Assembly: GCF_003369445.1 (NCBI RefSeq) | Contig: NZ_QRCU01000037.1 | Span: 1-64,000, forward strand | DNA length: 64,000 nucleotides | Reading direction: 5' to 3' | DNA from: Arthrobacter silvisoli | Lineage (GTDB): Bacteria; Actinomycetota; Actinomycetes; Actinomycetales; Micrococcaceae | In this document: in pieces, positions 35,848-44,225 of the stretch | Numbering within the stretch: the stretch's first letter is position 1 | Layout of the letters: the number at the start of each line of letters is the position of its first letter | Notes under the pieces: model-generated | Seen by the model: only the letters and a program-made list of their open reading frames with translations | What the model was told of the DNA's origin: nothing | Database searches by the model: none | Position numbers and translations under genes: made by a program

Positions 35848-37362
35848 TCAGGCATGCAGCCTCGGAGCGTCGAAAAACGCCGTCTCGTAGCGGCAGGACT
35901 GGACGAAGGCCTCGTGCATGGCGGTACGTTCTGCCGCGGACGCCGCACGGGCGGCGACGTCGACGACGTCGATCGCCTTCCGGGTGGCCTCGGCAAAGGC
36001 TTCGTCCGCGTAGGTCCGCAGCCAGTCCGCGTAGGGGTGGCCGGCAGGCTCCCCGGCGGCGACGAATTCGTGGTGCAGGCGCTGGCCTACCTCGGCATAG
36101 AGCCAGTAGCACGGCAGGATGGCCGCGACCAGCACCCCATAGCTCCCTGACGCAGAGGCTGCGAGCAGATGGTCCACGTAGGCCTTCGTGACCGGGCCGG
36201 TCTCGGTGGCCATGCGGCCGCCGAGCCAGTTCCGGTGCAGCTCGGATTCGACTTCCAGGCACTGCTGGGAGCCCTTTGCCCAGAACAGCTGTTCGTCTTC
36301 GCTCGGCGCCAGCGCACCGGCCCGGGCCAGCACCCTTGAATAACCGTTCAGGTAGAGGGCGTCCTGGGCCAGGTAGTAGCCGAAGTGTTCCTTCGACAGC
36401 GCTCCGGACTGCAGTCCACCGATGAACCCGAGGGCATGGATTTCGGCGAGTTCCAGTTCCGCCGCGTCCCATAGCTGCGCTGCGAAGCCGCCGGGCCGCA
36501 GCTGTCCCTGTCCGTGGAAGTGGTGGACGGGGCCGTTGCCCTGGCCGACTTCCAACTCCCCGGAGCGGGCGAGCGCTTCCTGCAGCCAGGGCTTCACCTC
36601 GTGCAGGGCCTCCTCCCAGCTACCCAGCCGCGCCTTGGCGGTGGCCATGGCGGACGAAAGCGAGCATCCAGTGCCGTGGCTGTTGCTGGTGGCAACCCGG
36701 GGTCCGGGAACCTCCACCACGTCCTGGCTGAGCAGGCCTGTGGTGTTCACGAGGGCGTCGGGACACTCCTCGCCGGCCAGGTGGCCACCCTTGACCAGCA
36801 CCGTGCTCCCGGTGGACGCTGCGAGTCGCTTTCCCTGTGCCAGAGCCGAGGCCCAGTCCCGGGCTTCGTCTTCGCCCAGCAGCATGGCCAGTTCAGGAAG
36901 GTTCGGGGTGATCAGGTCAGCCAGCGGGAGCAAGGCCCGGAGTGCTTCCTCGGCGGAGCTTTCCAGCAACCGGTCACCGCTGGTGGCGATCATCACCGGG
37001 TCGAGGACGACGACGGCGGGGCGCACCTCCACGAGCCAGCGACGGACCTCCCCGATCACCTCGGCGTCGCCGAGCATACCGATCTTGACGGCGTCCACCG
37101 TGATGTCCTCGCTGATCGCATCCAGTTGCTCGCGCAGGAATCCGACCGGCGGAACGTGGACCGAACGCACGCCCTTGGTGTTCTGCGCGGTCAGCGCGGT
37201 GATGACGGCCATGCCGTAGCCGCCGTTGGCCGCGATGCTCTTGAGGTCGGCCTGGATTCCGGCACCGCCGGAGGGATCGGACCCGGCAATGCTCAGCACG
37301 CGAGGCGGCCGGGCAGCGGCGGGGTCAAGAGGGTAGACGGGAGTGAGTGGTGCGAGTGCCAT
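35848..37362 (-). CDS. thiD: ThiD-TenA fusion: HMP-phosphate kinase and TenA domain
   Basis: A 504-aa two-domain thiamine enzyme. Residues about 20-275 are ThiD, which phosphorylates hydroxymethylpyrimidine (phosphate): SIAGSDPSGGAGIQADLKS, DPVMIATSGDRLL and the anion-hole region SNSHGTGCSLSSA. Residues about 290-500 are a TenA/thiaminase II domain with the catalytic-type cysteine in ILPCYWLYAEVG and a C-terminal glutamate region, likely salvaging degraded thiamine pyrimidine. Such fusions occur in several actinobacteria. A TPP riboswitch lies immediately upstream, so the gene is repressed when thiamine pyrophosphate is plentiful. Confidence 0.94.
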   Translation of the reverse strand: MALAPLTPVYPLDPAAARPPRVLSIAGSDPSGGAGIQADLKSIAANGGYGMAVITALTAQNTKGVRSVHVPPVGFLREQLDAISEDITVDAVKIGMLGDAEVIGEVRRWLVEVRPAVVVLDPVMIATSGDRLLESSAEEALRALLPLADLITPNLPELAMLLGEDEARDWASALAQGKRLAASTGSTVLVKGGHLAGEECPDALVNTTGLLSQDVVEVPGPRVATSNSHGTGCSLSSAMATAKARLGSWEEALHEVKPWLQEALARSGELEVGQGNGPVHHFHGQGQLRPGGFAAQLWDAAELELAEIHALGFIGGLQSGALSKEHFGYYLAQDALYLNGYSRVLARAGALAPSEDEQLFWAKGSQQCLEVESELHRNWLGGRMATETGPVTKAYVDHLLAASASGSYGVLVAAILPCYWLYAEVGQRLHHEFVAAGEPAGHPYADWLRTYADEAFAEATRKAIDVVDVAARAASAAERTAMHEAFVQSCRYETAFFDAPRLHA

Positions 37363-37375
37363 GAAGCGGACATCC

Positions 37376-37450
37376 CTTCGCCGGTACTAACCGGGCAGGT
37401 TCAACGGGTCTGGTCTCAGCCGGCATCGGTGCGCGGCACCCCGTGTCAGG
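37376..37450 (-). promoter_or_regulatory. TPP riboswitch (THI element)
   Basis: Read on the minus strand, the sequence has the family boxes in order: ACACGGGGTGCC, then GGCTGAGACC, then ACCCGTTGAACCTG and CCGGTTAGTACCGGCG just before the start codon. These form the pyrimidine- and pyrophosphate-sensing arms of the TPP riboswitch. It controls the ThiD-TenA gene 14 bases further on. The short distance suggests control of translation start. Confidence 0.96.
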
Positions 37451-37529
37451 GTTCCAAGTCTAACGGCCCGCCTTGCCCGGTCCCCAGCCACAGCGGCCAT
37501 GGCGGGAATGAGACCCGGGAAAGGCAAAA

Positions 37530-37568
37530 GCCCCGTTGCCTCACGCGATAAAGCGGGGGCAACGGGGC
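37530..37568 (-). terminator. Rho-independent terminator of the RNase E/G gene
   Basis: Arms GCCCCGTTGCC and GGCAACGGGGC close a hairpin about 25 bases past the gene's stop. On the minus strand it is followed by TTTTG. Confidence 0.8.
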
Positions 37569-37592
37569 CTGCACGGTCAGGAAACCGGCTTC

Positions 37593-40500
37593 CTAGAGCT
37601 CGGACTTGGGAACGCCGACGCCGAGGATGATCGGTTCATCGGCGGCCTTCTTTACCGGCTGCTTCGCGGCGTTGTCCGGCAGCGCCGCCGGGGCCTTGGC
37701 CTCGTGGGCGGTACCGCCGCTGGCGCCGGTGGTCGTGTGCTGTTCCACCGTCGTGGCGTTGGCTGCGCCCTGGGCACGGCTCGCGCTCCGGCTGCGGCGG
37801 CTCCGGCGGCTGCGGGGAAGGTCGCCGGCGTCGACCCCTGCGGACGCTGTGTCCGGAGCGTCGCCGGCGGCAGCCTCCCGGCCAAGGCCGGCGAATGCCT
37901 GGGCGAGCAGGTCCAGGCTCATCGCGGGCTCGCTTCGAGCAGGTTCCTCGTGGTGGATGGCCAGCGGCAGCGCCACTTCCTCTCCGCCGAAACGAAGGAC
38001 AGGCAGCACCGGTGCACTGGAAGCCGCCGGGGCCGCGGCCGCCGCCGAGGCCGCGCCGGTGTCGGCAGGTCCGGAGGCACCACGGGCAGCGGGACCGCCT
38101 TCGGAGGCTTCCGTCGCTGCTGCCGCGGCGAGGGCCTCGGCCGCGTGGAGTTCGTCGTCGTGCAGGTGCGCCGCATGCGCGGCGGCGGCAATGTTGGCGA
38201 ACGCAGCGCGCGTCGCATCAGCCTTCGCCTGACGCTGGGCGTCAACTGCAACCTCCGGTGCGGGCGCGGCAACGGCGGCTTCCGGCGCTGCCTGTCCCCC
38301 GCCCTTGCCGCGGCGGCGCTTGCGCTCCGTGCGGGCAGGCTGCTGGCCGGCTTCCGTGTGCGGGCGGTGGTGTTCGGCGGCCACGACGTTGGCGCGGCGG
38401 TGCTCCACCGGTTCGTCATGGGTGACCACACCGCGGCCGGCACAGGCTTCGCACTGCTCTCCGAAGACTTCGAGCAGGCCGGTGCCCATGCGCTTGCGGG
38501 TCATTTGCACCAGGCCCAGTGACGTCACTTCTGCGACCTGGTGCTTGGTCCGGTCGCGGCCCAGGCATTCGACCAGGCGGCGCAGCACGAGGTCGCGGTT
38601 CGATTCGAGCACCATGTCGATGAAGTCGATCACGATGATCCCACCGATGTCGCGCAGGCGGAGCTGGCGGACAACTTCCTCGGCGGCTTCCAGGTTGTTC
38701 TTGGTGACGGTCTCTTCGAGGTTGCCACCGCTGCCGGTGAACTTGCCGGTGTTGACGTCAACCACGGTCATGGCTTCGGTGCGATCGATCACCAGGGAAC
38801 CGCCGGAGGGCAGGAACACCTTCCGCTCGAGGGCCTTGTGGATCTGTTCGTCCACGCGCCACGCTGCGAAGATGTCCTGCTCGGAGGTCCACTTTTCCAG
38901 GCGTCCCACCAGGTCCGGCGCCACGTAGGTGACGTAGGCCTCGATGGTGTCCCATGCCTCTTCGCCGGAGACGATCAGCTTGGAGAAGTCCTCGTTGAAG
39001 ACGTCGCGGACAACCTTGATGGTGAGGTCCGGTTCCCCGTACAGCAGTTCGGGCGCGAGGACCTTGTTGGAGGTCGACTGGCCCTCGATGCCTTCCCACT
39101 GGGCGCGGAGGCGGTTGATGTCGTGCGTCAGTTCCTCCTCGGACGCTCCCTCGGCCGCGGTACGGACGATCACACCGGCGTTCTCCGGGAGGCGGTCCTT
39201 GAGGATGCGCTTGAGCCGGTTGCGCTCGACGTCGGGCAGCTTGCGGGAGATGCCGGTCATGGAACCGCCGGGCACGTACACGAGGTACCGGCCAGGAAGG
39301 GAGATCTGGCTGGTCAGGCGGGCACCCTTGTGGCCCACCGGGTCCTTGGTGACCTGCACCAGCACCGAATCGCCGGACTTCAGCGCGTTTTCGATGCGGC
39401 GCGGCTTGCCTTCGAGGGTGACGGCATCCCAGTTGACCTCGCCGGCGTACAGCACGGCGTTGCGGCCGCGGCCGATGTCGACGAACGCGGCTTCCATGGA
39501 CGGCAGCACGTTCTGGACCTTGCCCAGATAGACGTTGCCGATCAGGGAATCCTGCTGGGTCTTGGACACGAAGTGCTCGGCCAGGACACCATCTTCGAGG
39601 ACGCCGATCTGGATCCTGTCGTCGCGCTGGCGCACGATCATCTGCCGGTCCACGGATTCGCGGCGGGCCAGGAACTCGGCTTCGGTGATGACCTGGCGGC
39701 GGCGTCCTGTTTCGCGGGATTCGCGGCGGCGCTGCTTCTTGGCTTCCAGTCGGGTGGAGCCCTTGACGCTGGTGACGCGGTCGGGTCCGACGCTTTCGGT
39801 GTGGGTGCGCGGGGCACGGACCCGGGTCACCGTGTTGGGCGGGTCGTCGTCCCCGCCACCGCTCAGCTCAAGGTCCTGGTCGCCGCGGCGGCGGCGACGG
39901 CGGCGGCGCGAGGTCACGCCGTCGTCGAGGGATTCAGCGGCCTCGCTGTCGTCGTCGGACGGTTCACTCTCTTCTTCGCTGCCGTCCTCGCGCTCATTGC
40001 CGCGGCGTCCGCGACGGCCCCGGCTGCGGCGGCGACGGCGGCTGCCGCCGTCCTCGAGTTCGTTGTCCTCGTCGTTCTCTTCCGCTTCGTCCTCGTCCGC
40101 GGCCGGAGCCGGGCGGACGACGGTGCTCAGGTCCGGTGCCTGGAAGATCATCGACGTGACGGACGCCGGTTCCAGGAACAGCGATGCGATGGGGCTTGCC
40201 GCCTCCTCGGGGGCAGTTTCCTCAGCCTCTTCAGCGGGGCCAGATTCGGCTTCAGCAGCGGCCGCGGGTGCGTCCGCGGCGGCCTCAGGCGCTTCTGCTG
40301 CCTCTTCGGCCGGGGCGGCTTCCCCGCTTGCCGCCTTGGCCCTGCTTGTCCGACGACGGCGGACCGGCTTTTCCGGCGCGGCTTCTGCCTCGACGGGAGC
40401 CGGCTCGGCCGGAGCGGCTTCGGCCGGAGCGCCTGAGGCGGCCTCAGCGTCGTTCCCGGCGAAGGCCGGAAGCGGCTCCTCAGCCTCGACCTTCTTGCGG

Positions 40501-40688
40501 ACCCGGCTGCGCCGGACCGGGGCCTTCGGAGCTTCCTCGGTTTCCTCGTCCGGAGCCGCCACGGCTTCGGCGGGGGCCTCCGTCTTCGGAGCGGCCTTGC
40601 GGCGGGTCCTGGTGGTCTTCTTCGGTGCTTCCACGGTCTCTGCCGCTGCCGCATCCTCCGCGGCGGGTACTGCTTGATCGTTATCCAT
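37593..40688 (-). CDS. rne: Ribonuclease E/G
   Basis: A 1031-aa endoribonuclease for mRNA decay and rRNA/tRNA processing. The central catalytic core contains the S1 domain (GNVYLGKVQNVLPSMEAAF), the metal-binding DVNTGKFTGSGG...DIGGIIVIDFIDM block and the zinc-link CEACAGRGV. Long low-complexity wings flank it: an acidic Ala/Glu-rich N-terminal part with Arg-rich blocks (about 300 residues) and an Ala-rich C-terminal part. This is the actinobacterial arrangement, where scaffolding regions lie on both sides. The start is the ATG at 40688 with AGGAG ahead; an upstream in-frame ATG at 40802 lacks one. Confidence 0.95.
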   Translation of the reverse strand: MDNDQAVPAAEDAAAAETVEAPKKTTRTRRKAAPKTEAPAEAVAAPDEETEEAPKAPVRRSRVRKKVEAEEPLPAFAGNDAEAASGAPAEAAPAEPAPVEAEAAPEKPVRRRRTSRAKAASGEAAPAEEAAEAPEAAADAPAAAAEAESGPAEEAEETAPEEAASPIASLFLEPASVTSMIFQAPDLSTVVRPAPAADEDEAEENDEDNELEDGGSRRRRRSRGRRGRRGNEREDGSEEESEPSDDDSEAAESLDDGVTSRRRRRRRRGDQDLELSGGGDDDPPNTVTRVRAPRTHTESVGPDRVTSVKGSTRLEAKKQRRRESRETGRRRQVITEAEFLARRESVDRQMIVRQRDDRIQIGVLEDGVLAEHFVSKTQQDSLIGNVYLGKVQNVLPSMEAAFVDIGRGRNAVLYAGEVNWDAVTLEGKPRRIENALKSGDSVLVQVTKDPVGHKGARLTSQISLPGRYLVYVPGGSMTGISRKLPDVERNRLKRILKDRLPENAGVIVRTAAEGASEEELTHDINRLRAQWEGIEGQSTSNKVLAPELLYGEPDLTIKVVRDVFNEDFSKLIVSGEEAWDTIEAYVTYVAPDLVGRLEKWTSEQDIFAAWRVDEQIHKALERKVFLPSGGSLVIDRTEAMTVVDVNTGKFTGSGGNLEETVTKNNLEAAEEVVRQLRLRDIGGIIVIDFIDMVLESNRDLVLRRLVECLGRDRTKHQVAEVTSLGLVQMTRKRMGTGLLEVFGEQCEACAGRGVVTHDEPVEHRRANVVAAEHHRPHTEAGQQPARTERKRRRGKGGGQAAPEAAVAAPAPEVAVDAQRQAKADATRAAFANIAAAAHAAHLHDDELHAAEALAAAAATEASEGGPAARGASGPADTGAASAAAAAPAASSAPVLPVLRFGGEEVALPLAIHHEEPARSEPAMSLDLLAQAFAGLGREAAAGDAPDTASAGVDAGDLPRSRRSRRSRSASRAQGAANATTVEQHTTTGASGGTAHEAKAPAALPDNAAKQPVKKAADEPIILGVGVPKSEL

Positions 40689-41148
40689 AAGTGGCAACAC
40701 TCCTGCCCTTGTGCGACCGCCACATCCGGCGCCCAGTGGGGCACATATTGTCAAAACCCGCAGGCGTTGACAGAAGTCGTCAGTTGTCTCTCCGGTTCGC
40801 ACCAGCGTGGGGGTGCGGCAAACACGGAAAGCCGGCTCTGCTGCGAACCCGCTGTTCTAATACCACAACCAGGTGCCGTCCCATGCCATGGCGGGCGTGC
40901 CGGGAATCTGTTTTCCGGGCATGCCCTGCTCAGGGCTGGCGGTCTTGGGAGCAAGATGCCGGACCGGATTCCGCATGTGGAACGGGCTCCGACCACGTTC
41001 ATTCTCTCACACACCTGCCCGGATGGACGGAACTGAGTGCGTCAGGCTGGACGTTGCGCCAAGCCAGCGGCGCTACAATCCTCCCAGAGAGCGGCACCGG
41101 CGCCGGGAGCACCCGTAGTCCGCACCAAGCAGAAAGGGACCCACACCC
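40689..41148. other. Divergent promoter region between rne and the VKOR gene
   Basis: These 460 bases hold no convincing gene. They must contain the rne promoter and leader (minus) and the VKOR promoter (plus), for which GCTACAAT with -10 TACAAT (41074-41079) is a candidate. The long rne leader could mediate autocontrol, as in other bacteria, but I see no named structure. Confidence 0.5.
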
Positions 41149-41817
41149 ATGCCAAGCCCCGCCAGCGACAACCTGGCCCATGCAAGCGCCTCCTCGGGCG
41201 GACTTTCCCAGGCGGAGGCACAGCTGCCGCGGATGGCCCGGGACATCCCGTTCGCGTGGCTCCTGCTGCTGACGGGCACCATCGCGTGGCTGGCCTCCGG
41301 CGCGCTGGTCCTGGAGAAGCTCCAGGTGCTGGCCGACCCCAAGCACGCAACGGTGTGCGACATCAATCCGTGGATTTCCTGCGGTGACGTGATGAAGACG
41401 CCGCAGAGCTCGGTGTTCGGTTTCCCGAACATGTTCATCGGAATCGTGGCGTTCGCGGTGATCATCACAACGGCGATGGCCCTGTTCGCGGGCGCCAAGC
41501 TGGCGCGCTGGTACTGGGTCGGCCTGCAGACCGGGGTGACCCTGGGCTTCGTCTTCATTGTCTGGCTGTGGTCGCAGGCGCTCTACGTCATCCACATCCT
41601 GTGCCCGTTCTGCATGGTGGTGTGGGCCTGCATGATCCCGTTGTTCGTCTTCGTGACCGTCCGCAACGTGGTGCACGGCGTGATTCCCGCGCCGGCAGGA
41701 GTGGCCAAGGTGCTGGGCGACTACGGCTGGATCATCGTGGCGCTGCTTTACGTGGCCGTGATTGCGAGCATTTTCTTCGCGTTCATCAGCGTCTTCGTGG
41801 GCACGTCCGGTTACTGA
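41149..41817 (+). CDS. Vitamin K epoxide reductase (VKOR) family membrane protein
   Basis: A 222-aa membrane protein with five hydrophobic segments. The VKOR cysteines are present as a loop pair in TVCDINPWISCGDVM and the membrane active-site pair CPFC (HILCPFCMVVWA). In actinobacteria VKOR reoxidises DsbA-type proteins through the quinone pool, so it supports disulphide formation in exported proteins. The ATG has AGAAAGG ten bases ahead. It is convergent with ndk and separated from it by a long hairpin. No partner DsbA is adjacent. Confidence 0.92.
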   Translation: MPSPASDNLAHASASSGGLSQAEAQLPRMARDIPFAWLLLLTGTIAWLASGALVLEKLQVLADPKHATVCDINPWISCGDVMKTPQSSVFGFPNMFIGIVAFAVIITTAMALFAGAKLARWYWVGLQTGVTLGFVFIVWLWSQALYVIHILCPFCMVVWACMIPLFVFVTVRNVVHGVIPAPAGVAKVLGDYGWIIVALLYVAVIASIFFAFISVFVGTSGY

Positions 41818-41836
41818 GCCGGGCCCGGGAGCATCC

Positions 41837-41900
41837 CGCGAGCGTACAGTTGCGGCCCCGAAATCGCCGCCGATTCCGGGGCCGCAACTGTACGCTCGCG
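41837..41900. terminator. Long perfect hairpin between convergent genes
   Basis: Two 24-bp arms (41837-41860 and 41877-41900) are exact complements and contain GCGAGCGTACAGTTGCGG. The 16-base middle pairs again (AATCG with CGATT). It stands between the VKOR and ndk genes, 4 bases from the ndk stop, and probably ends both transcripts. Confidence 0.75.
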
Positions 41901-41904
41901 CGGA

Positions 41905-42324
41905 TTAGTCCTGGAACCAGATCTTGATCTCGCGCTCGGCGGATTCCACGGAGTCCGAGCCGTGGACCAGGTTCTGCTGGACTGCCAGGCCCCAGTCGCG
42001 GCCGAAGTCGCCGCGGATGGTGCCGGGGGCCGCCGTCGTCGGGTCCGTGGTGCCAGCCAGCGAACGGAAGCCCTCGATCACACGGTGGCCCTCGAAGATC
42101 GCCGCGACCACCGGCCCGGAGAGCATGAACTCGACGAGGGGCTCGTAGAAGGGCTTGCCGACGTGCTCTTCGTAGTGCTGCTCCAGCAGTTCGCGGCTGG
42201 CGTTGACCTTCTTGAGTTCGGCCAGGGTGTAGCCCTTGGCTTCGACGCGGGCCAGGATGCTGCCGCTGAGGTTGCGGGCGACGCCGTCGGGCTTGATCAG
42301 GACGAGGGTGCGCTCGATGCTCAC
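41905..42324 (-). CDS. ndk: Nucleoside diphosphate kinase
   Basis: A 139-aa enzyme that balances nucleoside triphosphates. The active-site histidine is in NLVHGSDSVESAEREI (about residue 121) and the N-terminal RTLVLIKPDGVARNLSG is diagnostic. The length is standard. The ATG has GGAGCAACTGTG ahead. It lies downstream of the ileS-folC-DUF4233 genes after about 90 bp, an order common in actinobacteria. Confidence 0.97.
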   Translation of the reverse strand: MSIERTLVLIKPDGVARNLSGSILARVEAKGYTLAELKKVNASRELLEQHYEEHVGKPFYEPLVEFMLSGPVVAAIFEGHRVIEGFRSLAGTTDPTTAAPGTIRGDFGRDWGLAVQQNLVHGSDSVESAEREIKIWFQD

Positions 42325-42414
42325 AGTTGCTCCAATGCGGTGGTGGTGGGTTTCCCTGCCAGTTTACGGGGTTTGCGGGCGGCTCCGATGCGCCGGGTCA
42401 CCCGGAGGCAACGC

Positions 42415-42867
42415 TCAGGCCTGCTGGCCGTCCGTGCCGTGCTCGGCCTCCCAGGCGGCCTGTTCCCGGTCGCGCTGGACGTTCTCCCGGTCGATCCGGA
42501 TCCCGGCGCGGACCCCGTACCACCAGCAGGCAGCGAAGAGCACCCCGACGATGAACATCATCGGTTCAGCGAAACCCGTGAGGATCAGCACGATCTGCAG
42601 TGCCCAGCCGAGCCCGATCCCCCACGGCTTGCTGAGCACAGCGCAGGCGAGGACCAGCACCACGCTGAGGGCGATCCCGAAACCGAGGATCAGGGCCGGT
42701 GGCACCTCGCCGCGCTTGAGCCCGAACACGGCCAGGGTGGCGAAGAACGCCACGAAGGCCTCAAGCAGCAGCACGGTGGAGGCGAACATGACCTTTGTGG
42801 AGCGCCGCTTCTTCGGCATACCCGGCCGCCATTCGCGCTGGGCCCTGGTGAGTTTCGCCATTGTCAA
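42415..42867 (-). CDS. DUF4233 membrane protein
   Basis: A 150-aa protein with four membrane helices (VMFASTVLLLEAFVAFFATL through FIVGVLFAACWWYGV) and charged ends. DUF4233 genes typically follow folC in actinobacteria, as here, where its start (TTG at 42867) overlaps the folC stop. GGAAAGG stands seven bases ahead of the TTG; an ATG two codons later is the alternative. Function is unknown. The close coupling suggests a link with folate or translation genes, or simply inherited gene order. Confidence 0.85.
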   Translation of the reverse strand: MTMAKLTRAQREWRPGMPKKRRSTKVMFASTVLLLEAFVAFFATLAVFGLKRGEVPPALILGFGIALSVVLVLACAVLSKPWGIGLGWALQIVLILTGFAEPMMFIVGVLFAACWWYGVRAGIRIDRENVQRDREQAAWEAEHGTDGQQA

Positions 42868-44225
42868 GCACCGGCCTTTCCAAGGAGGATGCGGGCTTCG
42901 GCCACCACCGTAATGGAACCTGTGATGAGGACGCCGCCAGCCAGGTCGTCGTTGGCTTCGGAGCGTTCAACGGCCCATTCGATGGCGTCGTCGAGGCTTT
43001 CCGCGATGTGCACGTTCTCTTCGCCGAAGCCCAGATCCACGGCGAGTTCCGCGAGTTCCCCGGCGGGGATGGCGCGGGGCGAATTGGACTGCGTGAAGCA
43101 GAATTCCTCGGCGAGGTCGCCCAGGGATTCCTTGAGCTGGCGCAGGATTTCCTCGGCGTCCTTTTCCCGCAGCACGCCGATCACCACCACGAGCTTGCTG
43201 AAGTTGAACGCCTCGTGGATGGCTTCGGCGGAGACCCGGATGCCGTCGGGGTTGTGTCCCGCGTCCACGATGATGGTCGGCGCGGTACGGACCACCTCCA
43301 GGCGGCCCGGGGAGGTGACGCTGCCGAAAGCCTCACGCAACACCTGGCCGTCGAGTTCCTTCTCTCCCCCGCCGAAGAACGCTTCCAAGGCCGCTACCGC
43401 GACGGCCGCGTTCTCGGCCTGGTGGGCGCCGTGCAGCGGCAGCAGGATGTCCTCGTAGCGGCCCGCAAGGCCCTGGATGGTCAGAACCTGGCCGCCGACG
43501 GCGACGCTGCGCGACTCGACGCCGAACTCCACCCCTTCGAAGCGGAACGGCACCTCCAGCTCGCGGGCCCGGTCCAGGAGCACCTGGGCGGCGTCCACCG
43601 GCTGCGCGGCGCTGACGAGGAAGCCGCCGGGCTTGATGATGCCGGACTTCTCCTGGGCGATGTCCGCCGTCGTGTCCCCGAGCAGGTCGGTGTGATCCAG
43701 CGAGATCGGGGTGACCACGGAAACCTGGCCGTCGCCCACGTTGGTGGCGTCGGTGATGCCGCCCAGGCCCACCTCGATCACCGCCACGTCCACGGGCTGG
43801 TCTGCGAAGACAGCGAAGCCGAGGATGGTGAGGCATTCGAAGTAGGTCAGCCGCGGCTGGCCCTCGGCGACGAGTTCCTTGTCCACGATCTCCAGGTACG
43901 GCCGGATCTCGTCCCAAATGCGCACGAACGTGGCGTCATCCACCGGTTCGCCGTTGATGCTGATCCGTTCGGTCACCTTGGACAGGTGCGGGCTGGTGTA
44001 GCGGCCGGTGCTGAGGCCGTGGGCGATGAGCCCGCGCTCGATCATGCGCGCCGTGGACGTCTTGCCGTTGGTCCCCGTGATGTGGATGATCGGGTACGCC
44101 TTGTTAGGCTTCCCCAGGACGTCCATGGCCCGGAACAGCGGCGCCAGGCGCGGTTCCATCTTGTTTTCCGGGGCACGGCCCAGGAGTTCGGCGTAGACGC
44201 TCTCTACGGAGAATTCGTCGCTCAT
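42864..44225 (-). CDS. folC: Folylpolyglutamate synthase/dihydrofolate synthase FolC
   Basis: A 453-aa Mur-ligase-like enzyme that adds glutamates to folates (and makes dihydrofolate). The ATP-binding loop is [16 protein letters not shown], followed by [11 protein letters not shown] and the later [16 protein letters not shown]. It overlaps ileS by 4 bp and DUF4233 by 4 bp, so the three are co-translated. Length is normal. FolC polyglutamates the cofactor used by the MetF/MetE enzymes encoded at the other end of the window, but the two loci are far apart. Confidence 0.96.
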   Translation of the reverse strand: MSDEFSVESVYAELLGRAPENKMEPRLAPLFRAMDVLGKPNKAYPIIHITGTNGKTSTARMIERGLIAHGLSTGRYTSPHLSKVTERISINGEPVDDATFVRIWDEIRPYLEIVDKELVAEGQPRLTYFECLTILGFAVFADQPVDVAVIEVGLGGITDATNVGDGQVSVVTPISLDHTDLLGDTTADIAQEKSGIIKPGGFLVSAAQPVDAAQVLLDRARELEVPFRFEGVEFGVESRSVAVGGQVLTIQGLAGRYEDILLPLHGAHQAENAAVAVAALEAFFGGGEKELDGQVLREAFGSVTSPGRLEVVRTAPTIIVDAGHNPDGIRVSAEAIHEAFNFSKLVVVIGVLREKDAEEILRQLKESLGDLAEEFCFTQSNSPRAIPAGELAELAVDLGFGEENVHIAESLDDAIEWAVERSEANDDLAGGVLITGSITVVAEARILLGKAGA

